The translations under genes were made by a program, and so were the position numbers. 64,000 nucleotides of DNA from Nostoc sp. NIES-3756 (GTDB lineage Bacteria; Cyanobacteriota; Cyanobacteriia; Cyanobacteriales; Nostocaceae), in assembly GCF_001548375.1 (NCBI RefSeq), contig NZ_AP017295.1, forward strand, positions 186,001 through 250,000, given 5' to 3'. Each line of letters begins with the position of its first letter. Within the stretch, counting starts at the first letter, position 1. The notes beneath the pieces are model-generated. The model had not been told where the DNA came from. It searched no databases and worked only from the letters and a program-made list of their open reading frames with translations. Shown here piece after piece: positions 18,167 to 28,100 of this stretch.

Positions 18167-19048
18167 TTAAACCATTGAATTAAAACTATCGGTTTGTAAT
18201 CCAATCGTATTAGTCTCAACAGCAAACAAGTCGCCAGAATAGAAACTTTGTTCAATCTCTTGCTCACTTAGTCCTACCGAAGCACTTGTAATATACAAAG
18301 TCCGCAAATCTTCACCGCCAAAAGTGCAACTAGTAGGACGCTGGACTGGTAGCTTTATGCGCGATATTTCCTTACCTTGAGGGTTAAAGCAAATTACACA
18401 CCAGCCATCCCACATTGCTGACCAGATATTACCTTGATTATCTATCGCCATCCCATCAGGATAAAAAGATTCACCAGTCAAATTTACAAATATGCGGCGA
18501 TCGCTAATTTTACCTGTCACCGCATCAAAGTTATAAGCATAAATTTTCTGCTGTGAGGAATCAGTTAAGTAAAACGTCTTTTGATCAGGACTCCAGCCTA
18601 AGCCGTTAGAAATTGTCAATCCTGTTTCCATCAGGTGCAAAGAACCATCGGGATCATATCGATAAAGGTTAGCTTCCGGTTTATCAGGAGACAACGAACC
18701 AAACCAAAAACGTCCTTGGCGATCGCATTTTCCATCATTAAAACGATTCTTTGGCTTATCGGTTTCAATTTGGATAATTGCTATGACCTCACCATTATCT
18801 AAATTGAGAAACGTCAAACCATGACGCTGCGCCATAATCAAGCGATTTGTTCCAGCCAGTACGATCGCACCAACCACATCGCCTACATCAAAATATAAAT
18901 TCTCCCCAGTCACAGAATTGAATCTGTTTACCCGATGGTTATAAATATCAACCCAATACAAACATTGATGAGTGGAGTCCCATACTGGCCCCTCGCCTAA
19001 ACGAGCGCGAGCAAACAAAACATTTTTGATTTTATAGTCAATCTGCAT
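18167..19048 (-). CDS. SMP-30/gluconolactonase family hydrolase
   Basis: This 293-residue six-bladed propeller protein has the typical markers: LGEGPVWD at about 17-24 (metal-ligand Glu), NRFNDGKCDRQGRFWFGS (metal and substrate loop), GLTISNGLGWSPD with the Asn ligand, and YPDGMAIDNQGNIW with the catalytic Asp. The full ligand set of SMP-30/gluconolactonases is therefore visible. Members hydrolyse sugar lactones or other lactones using Ca or Zn; the physiological substrate here is unknown. There is no signal peptide, so it is cytosolic. The gene stands alone. Confidence 0.85.
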   Translation of the reverse strand: MQIDYKIKNVLFARARLGEGPVWDSTHQCLYWVDIYNHRVNRFNSVTGENLYFDVGDVVGAIVLAGTNRLIMAQRHGLTFLNLDNGEVIAIIQIETDKPKNRFNDGKCDRQGRFWFGSLSPDKPEANLYRYDPDGSLHLMETGLTISNGLGWSPDQKTFYLTDSSQQKIYAYNFDAVTGKISDRRIFVNLTGESFYPDGMAIDNQGNIWSAMWDGWCVICFNPQGKEISRIKLPVQRPTSCTFGGEDLRTLYITSASVGLSEQEIEQSFYSGDLFAVETNTIGLQTDSFNSMV

Positions 19049-19208
19049 ATTTCAACAATAATCCTCTACTTAAACCAGAGGATTCTTAATTGCACCACTA
19101 ATAACTTTATTTTCTTCAATTCACAACTTTAAACAATTCCACGCAATTATCTATCTCTCTATAGGATGGGATTCAGAACTAGTCATTAGCCGATAGTCAA
19201 CAAGTCAT

Positions 19209-19232
19209 AGAAACACACAGATGTGTGTCTCT
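19209..19232. repeat. Short hairpin of the ACACACAGATGTGTGT type
   Basis: AGAAACACACA and TGTGTGTCTCT form an 11-bp stem with one G-U pair and almost no loop, 24 bases past the stop of the GT39 gene. No U-tract follows, so a terminator role is uncertain. Confidence 0.6.
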
Positions 19233-19255
19233 ACAGACGAAATAAAAAGCATGAT

Positions 19256-21163
19256 TTAAGAGAGCTTCACCTTTTCCTGTTTCATCTTTTTGAAATTAAT
19301 GCGAGTCAACTGGTAAGCACCTTTAATATCTATGTTTTCGTAATTATCCGGTGATAAATCCATTTTGAAAAAGTTTTTCTTATTAGTCACCAGTAACAAT
19401 GAAGGTGGTTTAACTTCTTGATTTGCTAAATTGCGAATATGTTCTAAGCTTTTTTCAGTTGAAGGGATAAAATTAATATTTTTGTGGCTATAAAAAACTA
19501 CAGTGGGCTTTTTGAAACCAACCATAATTACTTCTTCTGTTGGTTGTTTCACTTGGGCGAGAACAGCAGATATTTCTCTTAATGGTAGTTGACGCTCTTG
19601 ATCCATTAAAAACATAGCTGGCATAATCACAAGAATCAAAAATACCACAAACCCCAACAAATTAATAGCAATAATAGAATGCCAATAACGACGCAAGATT
19701 AAAAAAGCAACAAAAGTTGCTGCCACTAACCAAAGCCAACCAGAGATAGTAGGTAATCCAGCATCCTGTAAATTTTGACGGAAGTCAGGTGCAGCCTCAT
19801 CATAACCCAGCAAATTATAAATATGAAATGATGCTACTGCCAATGCACTTAAAAATATGACATTTACCCAACTACTAAGTTGTAAAAGCGAAGATGGGTA
19901 ACTAATAGATATCTTGCTTGTTTGTTCGCTAGCAGGGAACAAATCACTCCACAAGAATGCTATTAAAATAGCGGCGGCTGGGATTAAAGGTAAGACATAA
20001 CTTGGTAGCTTAGTAACGGCAATCGTAAAAAAAACAAAGATACTAATAAACCAAATACAGGCAAATAAATTCAATTGTTGAGAGCGTTCTTGGTTGCGCC
20101 AGTGCGATCGCTGCCAAAACTTTAATCTAAAAATTGCTAAAGGCAAGTAAATTGAGTATGGGGCAAAAAGTAGCAATACTATCACAAAATAAAAATACCA
20201 AGCAGCTGAGTGACCATTAACAACTTCCGTAAAACGCTCTACATTGTGATATCCGAAAAAGGAATCTATGTAACTTTGACCATTACGCCAAATTACCAGT
20301 GCATACCAGGGAATAGATAAACCCAAGATAATTATGATCCCCAAAAACAGGCGCATTTCCCGCAGCACTGTTCGCAACTGCCCCAAATACAGCAAAAACG
20401 CCAAAATGATGATTCCAGGTAAAACAATACCCACTGGCCCCTTAGTTAAAATCGCCCCAGCCGTTAATACGTAACAAGCTAAATACCATTTATTAGGGAG
20501 TGGGGAGTGGGGAGTGGGGGGAGATGAGGAAGAGAATAATTCGCTGCTGCCTCCTGCCTCCTGCCTCCTGCCTCCTGCCTGTTGCCCACTTGTTGCGTAT
20601 CCCAAGAAGAAACATAATAAGGCTGAGTCCATGCAGCCAGTCAGCAACATATCGGAAACACCTGTTCTTCCCCAAACGATCATTTGAGGATTGAGTGCCA
20701 TGACAGCTGCGGCTACCGCAGCTGTTAAGTAGCGGCGAGTAGGTAGCGTCACTTGCTCTAAATCATCTTTTTTAGCTAGAGACCACTGTACAGTGTAGAA
20801 ACCTAATGCCACCAATCCCATCGCTGCTAAGGCTGAGGGAAGCCGCACCGCCCACTCGTTTACGCCAAACACTGCATAGGCGATCGCTTGACACCAATAA
20901 AGTAGAGCTGGTTTATCAAAACGAGTTTGGCCATTAAAAAATGGCGTAATCCAATCACCAGTCACTAGCATTTGCCGCGAAGCTTCCGCAAATAGTGGCT
21001 CTGTTTCGTCAACCAAGCCAATACTGCCCAAATGCCATCCATAGCCTATCCAACCAATTAGAATTAACCACAGAATCGAGACAGTCACAGCAAGGGCTGG
21101 ACGCTTTGCTATATTATTGAACCACCGCTCAACAGCGTTAAGAACGCTCAAGTTTAACCTCAT
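19256..21163 (-). CDS. GT39/ArnT-type membrane glycosyltransferase
   Basis: This 635-residue polytopic membrane protein is of the dolichyl-phosphate-mannose/undecaprenyl-phosphate-sugar transferase class. The first periplasmic loop carries the family signature GLVDETEPLFAEASRQML (Asp-Glu metal/catalytic site), followed by DWITPFFNGQTRFDKPALLYW. Around ten further hydrophobic segments follow, then a C-terminal periplasmic domain. Such enzymes transfer a sugar from a polyprenyl-phosphate carrier to lipid or protein on the periplasmic side. At residues about 190-223 a hydrophilic insert (GGRRQEAGG, then a Ser/Pro-rich stretch) is encoded by repeat DNA. The start ATG at 21161-21163 lies in an STRR array. 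Confidence 0.85.
   Translation of the reverse strand: MRLNLSVLNAVERWFNNIAKRPALAVTVSILWLILIGWIGYGWHLGSIGLVDETEPLFAEASRQMLVTGDWITPFFNGQTRFDKPALLYWCQAIAYAVFGVNEWAVRLPSALAAMGLVALGFYTVQWSLAKKDDLEQVTLPTRRYLTAAVAAAVMALNPQMIVWGRTGVSDMLLTGCMDSALLCFFLGYATSGQQAGGRRQEAGGSSELFSSSSPPTPHSPLPNKWYLACYVLTAGAILTKGPVGIVLPGIIILAFLLYLGQLRTVLREMRLFLGIIIILGLSIPWYALVIWRNGQSYIDSFFGYHNVERFTEVVNGHSAAWYFYFVIVLLLFAPYSIYLPLAIFRLKFWQRSHWRNQERSQQLNLFACIWFISIFVFFTIAVTKLPSYVLPLIPAAAILIAFLWSDLFPASEQTSKISISYPSSLLQLSSWVNVIFLSALAVASFHIYNLLGYDEAAPDFRQNLQDAGLPTISGWLWLVAATFVAFLILRRYWHSIIAINLLGFVVFLILVIMPAMFLMDQERQLPLREISAVLAQVKQPTEEVIMVGFKKPTVVFYSHKNINFIPSTEKSLEHIRNLANQEVKPPSLLLVTNKKNFFKMDLSPDNYENIDIKGAYQLTRINFKKMKQEKVKLS
20496..20582. 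repeat. Low-complexity repeats inside the GT39 coding region
   Basis: GGGGAGTG-type units (20496-20522) and CTCCTGC units (about 20550-20580, four to five tandem copies) lie in frame within the glycosyltransferase gene. The same GGAGGCAG type occurs outside genes at about 38984-39002, so this is intergenic-type repeat DNA captured by a coding sequence. Confidence 0.85.
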
Positions 21164-21205
21164 TAGTCAATAGTCATTAGTCATTAGTCATTGGTCATCA
21201 GTCAA
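21161..21205 (-). repeat. STRR array overlapping the GT39 start codon
   Basis: Degenerate heptamers (CATTAGT, CAATAGT, CATTAGT, CATTAGT, CATTGGT) begin at the start codon of the glycosyltransferase and run upstream. There is no visible ribosome binding site. Confidence 0.8.
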
Positions 21206-21395
21206 GAGTTATTGGTTCTGTGACTGTGAACTACTAACTTTTTACTTGTTGCACTAATCATAAGTCGTTACGGGACTACGTTTTGTTCTTGAGTATTTGT
21301 ACTTTTTTACTGTTGAACGCCAGTTCCTTTAAGTCGGAAGAACCCTTACCTACGGGACGCTACGCGAACGGGTACTCCTACGGAGAAGCAAGCTA

Positions 21396-21439
21396 CGCCA
21401 GTTCCCTACGGCGGGAAACCCGCCTACAGGACTGGACTC
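21396..21439 (-). repeat. Interspersed hairpin repeat, copy B (partial)
   Basis: The reverse-oriented copy lacks the GAAGGGTCA end. Inner stem GGCGGG-ttt-CCCGCC, outer stem CCAGT/ACTGG. It is preceded at 21324-21395 by another repeat type (ACGGGACGCTACGCGAACGG and CTACGGAGAAGCAAGCTACG), making the 387-base gap 21164-21550 almost entirely repeats; no gene is seen in it. Confidence 0.85.
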
Positions 21440-21484
21440 ACCGCCTAATGCAATGGCTCCTGTTGACTATTGACTATTGACTAT

Positions 21485-21542
21485 TGACCCTTCGGGTTCG
21501 CCAGTTCCCTACGGCGGGAGACCCGCCTACAGGACTGGACTC
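21485..21542 (-). repeat. Interspersed hairpin repeat, copy C
   Basis: Full-length reverse-oriented copy with inner stem GGCGGG-tct-CCCGCC, 45 bases from copy B and separated from it by TTGACTATTGACTATTGAC repeats. It ends just beyond the 3' end of the lipoprotein gene. Confidence 0.9.
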
Positions 21543-21550
21543 ACTATTGA

Positions 21551-22162
21551 CTACTCACTAATAACTAACACCCACTCTTGAGTTTGTGAGTTCCAAGTAG
21601 GTTGGGATGTCTCGCCAACAACATAAGGCCCCCAATAGCGTCGGGAACCATCTTGGGCAAAGGCTACTAAAATATCTCCTTTTTCCAGTTTCAGGTTGCC
21701 AATTGGTAGAGAGAGAATTAAGCCTTTTGTACTGCCTTCTTGGGGATCAAAATCCCAATGTGCCGGAATTTCAGCTTGTTTATCACTCAAGCCTTTATTA
21801 CCTGTTTGCCGAGCTAGTAATGCCAAGCGCACAGGTTGATTGGTTTGATTGCTCATTCGCAATTTTCCGGGAAGTCTAGCTTTGTCAGCTAAAGACTGAC
21901 GCGCTGCCAGAATGGAATTTGTTTGGTTATCTTTATGTACTATTGAGTCCGTAAGCCCTCGTGTTGTATTAGTAACTTCAGTAGAGTTAGTTGTTAGTGC
22001 CGAATCACTCTCAGATTGTGGAGTATCAGTAGATATATCTGAAGGTGTATTTGAATTTGTAGTTTCAAATGATACTGTCATTCCCCAACAACCTGCTAAT
22101 AGCCCCAGCAGACCCAAGGCACATATTGTCACGGCTGCGTGACGATAGACTGAAGCTTTCAT
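21551..22162 (-). CDS. Putative lipoprotein of unknown function
   Basis: From the ATG at 22160-22162 the 203-residue protein begins MKASVYRHAAV and continues through a hydrophobic stretch to the lipobox LLAGC, so it is probably lipid-anchored after cleavage at Cys. A start 13 codons upstream would bury the signal peptide and is rejected. A Ser/Thr/Asn-rich linker of about 90 residues leads to a small C-terminal beta-rich domain (KGLILSLPIGNLKLEKGD..ALDG-like YWGPYVVGE). I do not recognise this domain by name. It is divergent from ycf20. Confidence 0.65.
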   Translation of the reverse strand: MKASVYRHAAVTICALGLLGLLAGCWGMTVSFETTNSNTPSDISTDTPQSESDSALTTNSTEVTNTTRGLTDSIVHKDNQTNSILAARQSLADKARLPGKLRMSNQTNQPVRLALLARQTGNKGLSDKQAEIPAHWDFDPQEGSTKGLILSLPIGNLKLEKGDILVAFAQDGSRRYWGPYVVGETSQPTWNSQTQEWVLVISE

Positions 22163-22333
22163 ATTGATGTTAGAAATAATTATTTTTGTAGGCTTGTCCA
22201 AATACTAGCCTATTCTTACTGTAGATAATCAAACAAAATTACCTATTTCCAGGGTATGGATTTCTGTAAATATTGGCTGATGAATGTAGCGTATATGTCA
22301 TTTTTACTAAAAATAGCAAGCATGAATAATTAC

Positions 22334-22349
22334 TTAGCTCATGAGCTAA
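22334..22349. promoter_or_regulatory. 16-bp perfect palindrome in divergent gap
   Basis: TTAGCTCATGAGCTAA is a perfect palindrome, extended imperfectly on both sides (AATTAC..AATTAGT). It sits in the AT-rich 519-base gap (22163-22681) between the divergent lipoprotein and ycf20 genes, where a dimeric repressor or activator could act on either. Nothing else is evident in this gap. Confidence 0.35.
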
Positions 22350-22681
22350 TTAGTGCTTAACATCTGAGATTATAGGGCAGGTATGGTACAACCTTTATTA
22401 AACTAATAGTAAATTAAAATACATAATTTATATATTTATACTGAAAAATATGCCAATATTTTTTTGAGATTAAGTAATTTGAGACACAATAACTCTTCCC
22501 TTAAAACCCCATTTTGAGCAGCAGTAGAATGTTTACATTTGTTAATATTCCTTGTCTTTAGTTCTCCGTGTCTATGTGGCTGATGATATATCAAAGACCA
22601 AGTTCTTTGTGAGTATTTTGGTATTTTATACTAGATTGAAGCAGTTTTCCTGACTGCCAATCATTGCCTAAAACCTGATTA

Positions 22682-23014
22682 ATGCAAAACACTCGGCTTA
22701 ACAACTTATTCGATGCCATTGCTAGGCAGTTAGGGCAATGGTTTTTAAATCCTTGGCGGCGATTATCCCTACTACTACTTAGCTTTTTGTTTGGATTTTT
22801 TTTAGGTACAGCAGTTTCTACCACAGCAGGTCAAAAGGCTGAACTAGATATTGTCATAGCTGCCTTCTTAGTATTTTTAACAGAAGTTACTAGTAGAATA
22901 TTTTACAATCGAAATTTTTTTGCTAGACGATCGCTCTTGGTAGAATCACTCAACATTCTGAAAGTAGGTTTCACCTACAGCCTGTTTATTGAAGCCTTTA
23001 AACTGGGATCTTAA
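22682..23014 (+). CDS. ycf20: Ycf20 / DUF565 family membrane protein
   Basis: This 110-residue protein contains the diagnostic block FLNPWRRLSLLLLSFLFGFF..STTAGQKAELD found in Ycf20 proteins of cyanobacteria and plastids (DUF565). Two to three hydrophobic segments predict an integral membrane protein. In green algae and plants Ycf20-family mutants are affected in non-photochemical quenching; the molecular role is unknown. The next gene follows within about 30 bases, suggesting a two-gene operon with glycerate kinase. Confidence 0.85.
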   Translation: MQNTRLNNLFDAIARQLGQWFLNPWRRLSLLLLSFLFGFFLGTAVSTTAGQKAELDIVIAAFLVFLTEVTSRIFYNRNFFARRSLLVESLNILKVGFTYSLFIEAFKLGS

Positions 23015-23046
23015 GAGTGGGGAGTAAGAAGGAGTACATCACAGCA

Positions 23047-24036
23047 ATGGAATTTAGTCAACAGGAAGCTTTGGCAGATACCTTAAGGGCTAAAGCCTTC
23101 GGGATCACATCGGCAAATGTAGAGGAAGTGACGCGAGAGCGATCGCATCTTTTACAAGCTGTGCTACCTGCGTTTAACCAATTCTGCCATACAAGTCTGC
23201 ATATTTTTTCCCCAGAAAAAATGTTACCCGTATTGTGGAATTTGTGGCTACCATTGGGCATGAAAATAGCTGCACAACATCAACAGTTAAAACGCCCATT
23301 CATTCAAGGAATTTTGGGTAGTCAAGGAACGGGTAAAACTACAATGTCCCTGGTAATTGAGTTAATTCTCCAGCAGTTGGGATATCGTACCTTAAGTTTA
23401 TCTTTAGATGACTTGTATAAAACTTATAGCGATCGCCTAGCCTTATTACAACATGATCCCCGCTTAATTTGGCGTGGCCCTCCAGGAACCCATGATATTG
23501 ACTTAGGCTTAGATGTACTCGAACAAATCCGCCAAGAAAAAAGCCCGGTAATTGTTCCTCGCTTTGATAAATCTGCACATGCTGGTGCAGGCGATCGCAC
23601 TACTCCAGATATTATCGAAGGAGTCGATATTGTCATTTTTGAAGGATGGTTTGTTGGCGTGCGCCCCATTAATCCTGACTTATTTGATTGCGCCCCACCG
23701 CCAATTTTGACTGATGAAGATAAAACCTTCGCTCGTGATATGAATCATCAGCTAACCAAATATTTACCACTATGGGAGAAATTAGACAGTTTAATTTTGT
23801 TATATCCAACTGATTACCGTTGTTCTTTGGAATGGCGTAAACAAGCCGAACGAAAAATGATTGCTGTTGGTAAATCAGGCATGACAGATACACAAATAGA
23901 AGATTTTGTTAATTATTTTTGGCGATCGCTACATCCAGAATTATTTATTAAACCTTTATCTCAATCAGCAGAAATTGTAGATTTAGTTATAGAAATTCAC
24001 CCTGATCATTCATTTGGAAAAGTCTATCAGCCTTAA
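23047..24036 (+). CDS. D-glycerate 3-kinase (GLYK type)
   Basis: From the ATG at 23047 the protein has 329 residues. An AAGGAG at about 23028-23034 precedes it, and the alternative GTG at 23017 has no ribosome binding site. It is a P-loop kinase of the uridine/pantothenate/glycerate class: Walker A GSQGTGKTT, LSLDDLYKTY, the GPPGTHD loop (RGPPGTHDID) and DIVIFEGWFVG, as in plant and cyanobacterial glycerate 3-kinases. It closes the photorespiratory cycle by phosphorylating D-glycerate to 3-phosphoglycerate in the cytosol, using ATP. It probably shares a transcript with ycf20. Confidence 0.88.
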   Translation: MEFSQQEALADTLRAKAFGITSANVEEVTRERSHLLQAVLPAFNQFCHTSLHIFSPEKMLPVLWNLWLPLGMKIAAQHQQLKRPFIQGILGSQGTGKTTMSLVIELILQQLGYRTLSLSLDDLYKTYSDRLALLQHDPRLIWRGPPGTHDIDLGLDVLEQIRQEKSPVIVPRFDKSAHAGAGDRTTPDIIEGVDIVIFEGWFVGVRPINPDLFDCAPPPILTDEDKTFARDMNHQLTKYLPLWEKLDSLILLYPTDYRCSLEWRKQAERKMIAVGKSGMTDTQIEDFVNYFWRSLHPELFIKPLSQSAEIVDLVIEIHPDHSFGKVYQP

Positions 24037-24129
24037 TTCGTAATTCATAATTCGTAATTCGTAATGGGCTAAGCCCCGCTACGCTAACGTAATTCGTAAT
24101 TAAGGAAAATATATTTCCTAGCCTGTAAC

Positions 24130-25125
24130 CTATCCCTGCCCCCTGTTCCCTGAATTTAAGATATAAATGGGAGATGATGTTTGTTTAAAGTATTGTTGAC
24201 AGCGATCGCGGCCTTTGGTTTTGGCTTGATATAATGCGCGATCAGCTGCGTCAATAATTTCTTGAAAATCAGAGTTCGGCACAGGAATTTCTGTCGCTAC
24301 GCCAGCACTGACTGTGACACAAGTTTTAGCTTGAGAAGTTATGTGGGGAATTGCCAGTTCTCGCACCGTAGCGCAGATTCTAGCGGCTAAATGAATCGCT
24401 CCGTCCGCATACGTTGTTGGTAAAATTACGGCAAATTCTTCACCGCCATAACGGGCGACAACATCACCAGGACGATTAACAGTGTCTTGGATAGCCTTAG
24501 CTACTAATTGTAAACAGCGATCGCCTGCTCGATGTCCATAGGTATCGTTGTAAGCTTTGAAAAAATCCACATCACAAAGAATCAACGATAACGGTAGTTG
24601 ATTTCGTGCCATGCGTTGCCACTCTTGAGCGCAATATTCTTCAAATCTGCGGCGATTGGCTACTTGCGTTAACTCATCAATTCCCACCAACCTTTGCAAT
24701 TCTAGGTTAGCAGCTTCTAGCTTTTGTTGAAGATGGGATTGCTGAATTAGACGTTTGACTCGTTGACGCAACACTGGCCAATGAATTGGTTTAGTTACAT
24801 AGTCAATCGCTCCCACTTCAAATGCACGGTCAACTGATTCTTGATCCTCTAGCCCCGTAATCATTAAAACTGGAGTGTATTTACCATTATCTAGTGACTG
24901 CAAATAAGTACAACACTCAAAGCCATCAAGATCGGGCATGATTGCGTCCATGAGGACAATATCAGGTTGCCGTTCTTGAAAAATAGTTAAAGCCTCTCTA
25001 CCATTTTCAGCTTCTACTGTTTGATAGCCTTCACGTTGTAGAGATAGGCGTAGCTGCGCTCGGATAAATGGTTCATCATCAACAATGAGGACTAAAGATG
25101 GTTGTTCTGAAACCGCCGTGTTCAT
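24130..25125 (-). CDS. Response regulator with diguanylate cyclase (REC-GGDEF)
   Basis: This 331-residue protein has an N-terminal receiver (VDDEPF acidic pair, phospho-Asp in VLMDAIMPDLDG, conserved Thr in MITG, Lys in YVTKPI) at about 10-130, then a coiled coil and a GGDEF domain with the intact active site RYGGEEFAVILP and the metal/substrate residues DVDFFKAYNDTYGH. It should make cyclic di-GMP when phosphorylated. No clear RxxD inhibitory site is seen just before GGEEF. Its ATG overlaps the stop of the upstream hybrid kinase (ATGA, 25122-25125), so the two are translationally coupled and very likely one pathway. Confidence 0.93.
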   Translation of the reverse strand: MNTAVSEQPSLVLIVDDEPFIRAQLRLSLQREGYQTVEAENGREALTIFQERQPDIVLMDAIMPDLDGFECCTYLQSLDNGKYTPVLMITGLEDQESVDRAFEVGAIDYVTKPIHWPVLRQRVKRLIQQSHLQQKLEAANLELQRLVGIDELTQVANRRRFEEYCAQEWQRMARNQLPLSLILCDVDFFKAYNDTYGHRAGDRCLQLVAKAIQDTVNRPGDVVARYGGEEFAVILPTTYADGAIHLAARICATVRELAIPHITSQAKTCVTVSAGVATEIPVPNSDFQEIIDAADRALYQAKTKGRDRCQQYFKQTSSPIYILNSGNRGQG

Positions 25126-28100
25126 GACTTCTCCTTGTTAATTTCTCTGTGCAAAGCTATTTGAACTAGTGCATACTCTTGACGTAATTGTGAGGCTAGT
25201 TCCACGCAACCGCTTAAATTGCTACTGCGTCCTCTGGTTTCTAGCTGTTTGCACAGTTGTGCTAAAAAAACTGCTCCAACCGAGCCACTGCTAGATTTAA
25301 ACTTGTGTGCTGTTTTCCATAGAGCCTGAGCATTATCAGATGCGATCGCTACATCTATATCCTCGATTAGTTTAGGAGATTCAGTGAGATAACAGTTGAT
25401 TAATTCAGCAAATGCTACCTGATTGTTTCCTAACATATCCCGTAATGCTTGTAAAACTTTTGTATCGATTGTGGCAAATTTTAAATTATTATGCTGCGTA
25501 ATTGATTGATTTTGGCTACTAATTGTTGGCAGTATTTTCTCTGGCTCAATACTGAGGCGATCGCATTTTCTTAGCGCTTTGGCTAACTCTTCCATTTGTA
25601 GGGGTTTACTTAGGTAGTCATCCATGCCAGCTGCTAAACAAGCTTGGCGATCGCCCCTCATGGCGTTAGCTGTCATGGCAATAATATAGGGACGGGAGCC
25701 AGAACTCCAAGTTTGGCAAATGATTTGGCTGGATTTCAATCCATCCATTTCTGGCATATTCACATCCATCAACACGACATCATAAACTTGATGCTGCAAT
25801 GCTTCTAACACTTTTAATCCATTAGTCACCACATCTGCTCTGTAACCCAGTTTTTTCAGCATGAGTAGGGCAACTTTTTGATTCATAATTATATCTTCTG
25901 CTAACAAAATTCTTAAAGGTCTTTGTTGTGCCAAAGATGAATCGATAATTAATAACCGCTTACCAACTAACTGTAGTGGGGTCATAGAAGTTTCTAAGTC
26001 CCCATGAGCGACCACTGGCGCAGTTACAGAAAAATAAAAGGTAGAACCCTGAGAAGTAGATGAATCTGAGTTCCTAACTTGCCAATTAGGGGGAGGATTA
26101 CCACCCACGCAGCCCCGACTTTCTACCCAAAGATAGCCCCCCATCATCTCGCCTAATCTTTTGCTAATCACTAGTCCTAAACCAGTTCCGCCATATTTGC
26201 GAGTCATTGAAGCATCGGCTTGGACAAATGGTTGAAATAACCTTCCCATGACCTCAGGAGCAATCCCAATACCTGTGTCTTTGATGGTAAAGAGCAGTTC
26301 GCAGCAGTTTTTGGCTTTTTGGCTAGGCGATGACTGGCTACGCACTGAAATGACAACTTCTCCTTCATGGGTAAATTTAATAGCATTATTGAGCAGATTT
26401 GTCAGTATTTGCCGTAAACGAGTGACATCGCCAATAATTTGGGACGGCACTTGAGGATAGATTAAGTCAGCTAATTCAATATCTTTTTGGGTGGCTTTAG
26501 CGGCTAAAAGGTCGATAACTTGTTCTACACAAGTTCTCACCTCGAAAGGTTCTTCTTCTAGTTCTAACTTACCAGATTCAATTTTGGAAAAATCCAAAAT
26601 GTCATTAATAATACTCAACAAAGCATCACTACTAGTTAGAACTGTTTCTACAAAGTCGCGCTGTTGCGATGTCAACTCAGTTTCTAGTAGTAGTTCCGTC
26701 ATGCCAATGACAGCATTCATGGGGGTACGAATTTCATGGCTCATCATGGCCAAAAATTCACTTTTTGCGCGATTGGCTGCTTCTGCGGCTCGTTTCGCCT
26801 GTTCTAAGGCAAAGTTCTTGAGGGTGAGTTCTTCACGTTGTTTGGTTTCTTGCTCTAATAACTGGGCTTGAGCTAAAGCTATGCCTAGTTGAGCGGCTAC
26901 TGCTTCTAGTAGGGCAATTTCCTCTGGAGTCCATTGACGAAAATAGTTACACTGATGTAGACAAATGGCTCCATTTGGTTCCCCTTGGTAAGAAGTGCGG
27001 ACGGCTAACATGGATTTTATGCCGATTTGACAACAGCTAGGGACTGCTGTTTCTAGGGAAGGAGCGGTGTGAATGTCAGAGGAGTAGGCGATCGCTTTAT
27101 CTTGGGACATCAGCTGTAAAATGTTTGCATTGTCAGCCGTGGAAAAGTCCCATTTCTGCATTGAGCAATCAGCAGCATGACAATATTGAGCAACTATAGG
27201 AATACGTGGTTCGGGATGAGTAACATAAGAATGTATTAGACAGCGATCAACAGCAAAGGCTTGGCCAATTTGCGTAGCAGCCGTTTCAAATATTTCTTGA
27301 CTATCTAAGCTCTGACGAATTTTTTGGGTTATTTGTTCTAGTAATAGGGTGCGGTGTAATTGTTGCTGTAAGGCTTCTTGCGCTTCTACTCGTTCGGTAA
27401 TATCTTTAATGGAACCAACCATCCGTACCGGATTACCCTGCTCATCTCGTTGGGCGATCGCATGTACCAAGACCCACTTATAAGTACCATCGTTGCAACG
27501 CAGACGATATTCCACCACATAATTAGGGATTTTACCATCGAGACAATCTTCCTTAACCGCCATGACTCTCTCAAAATCATCTGGATGAATGCGGCTAATG
27601 CAATCTTGATGATTAGCAATGGGATGATAATTGACTTCTTGAACTAGTTCTGCCCACCGCGCCGAGCGAAAAGTTTCATTGGTAATAATGTTCCAATCCC
27701 AAATAGCGTCTTGATTACCTTCAATCACTAATTGCCAACGTTCTTCACTTTTTCTCAAAGCAATTTCTGCTTGTTTACGTTCGGTAATGTCAACTGCAAT
27801 CCCCCCAATAATAGACTCCTCTGGTTTACTAGCTATGGGAAATTTATAAACCAAAAAATCTCGTACTGTACCATCAGCACAGGGAATCTGTTCCACAACT
27901 TCAATCACTTGGTTGGTACGAGCAACCGTTTGAATGGTTTCGAGGAAGGTTTGTGCAAATTCGTGTTCATAAACATCAAAAATGTTTTTACCAATTAATT
28001 CTCTTGTTGGTATTTGAAAAGTACGTAGGTAAGTTTCACTCAGATAAATAATTGTGCCATCAGCATCTGTAATCCAAGCAGGTGTAGGACTGTTATTCAT

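Noticed and set aside
21283-21480. 65-codon forward frame upstream of the lipoprotein gene region.
   Set aside because: Consists almost entirely of interspersed repeat sequence; no coding signal.
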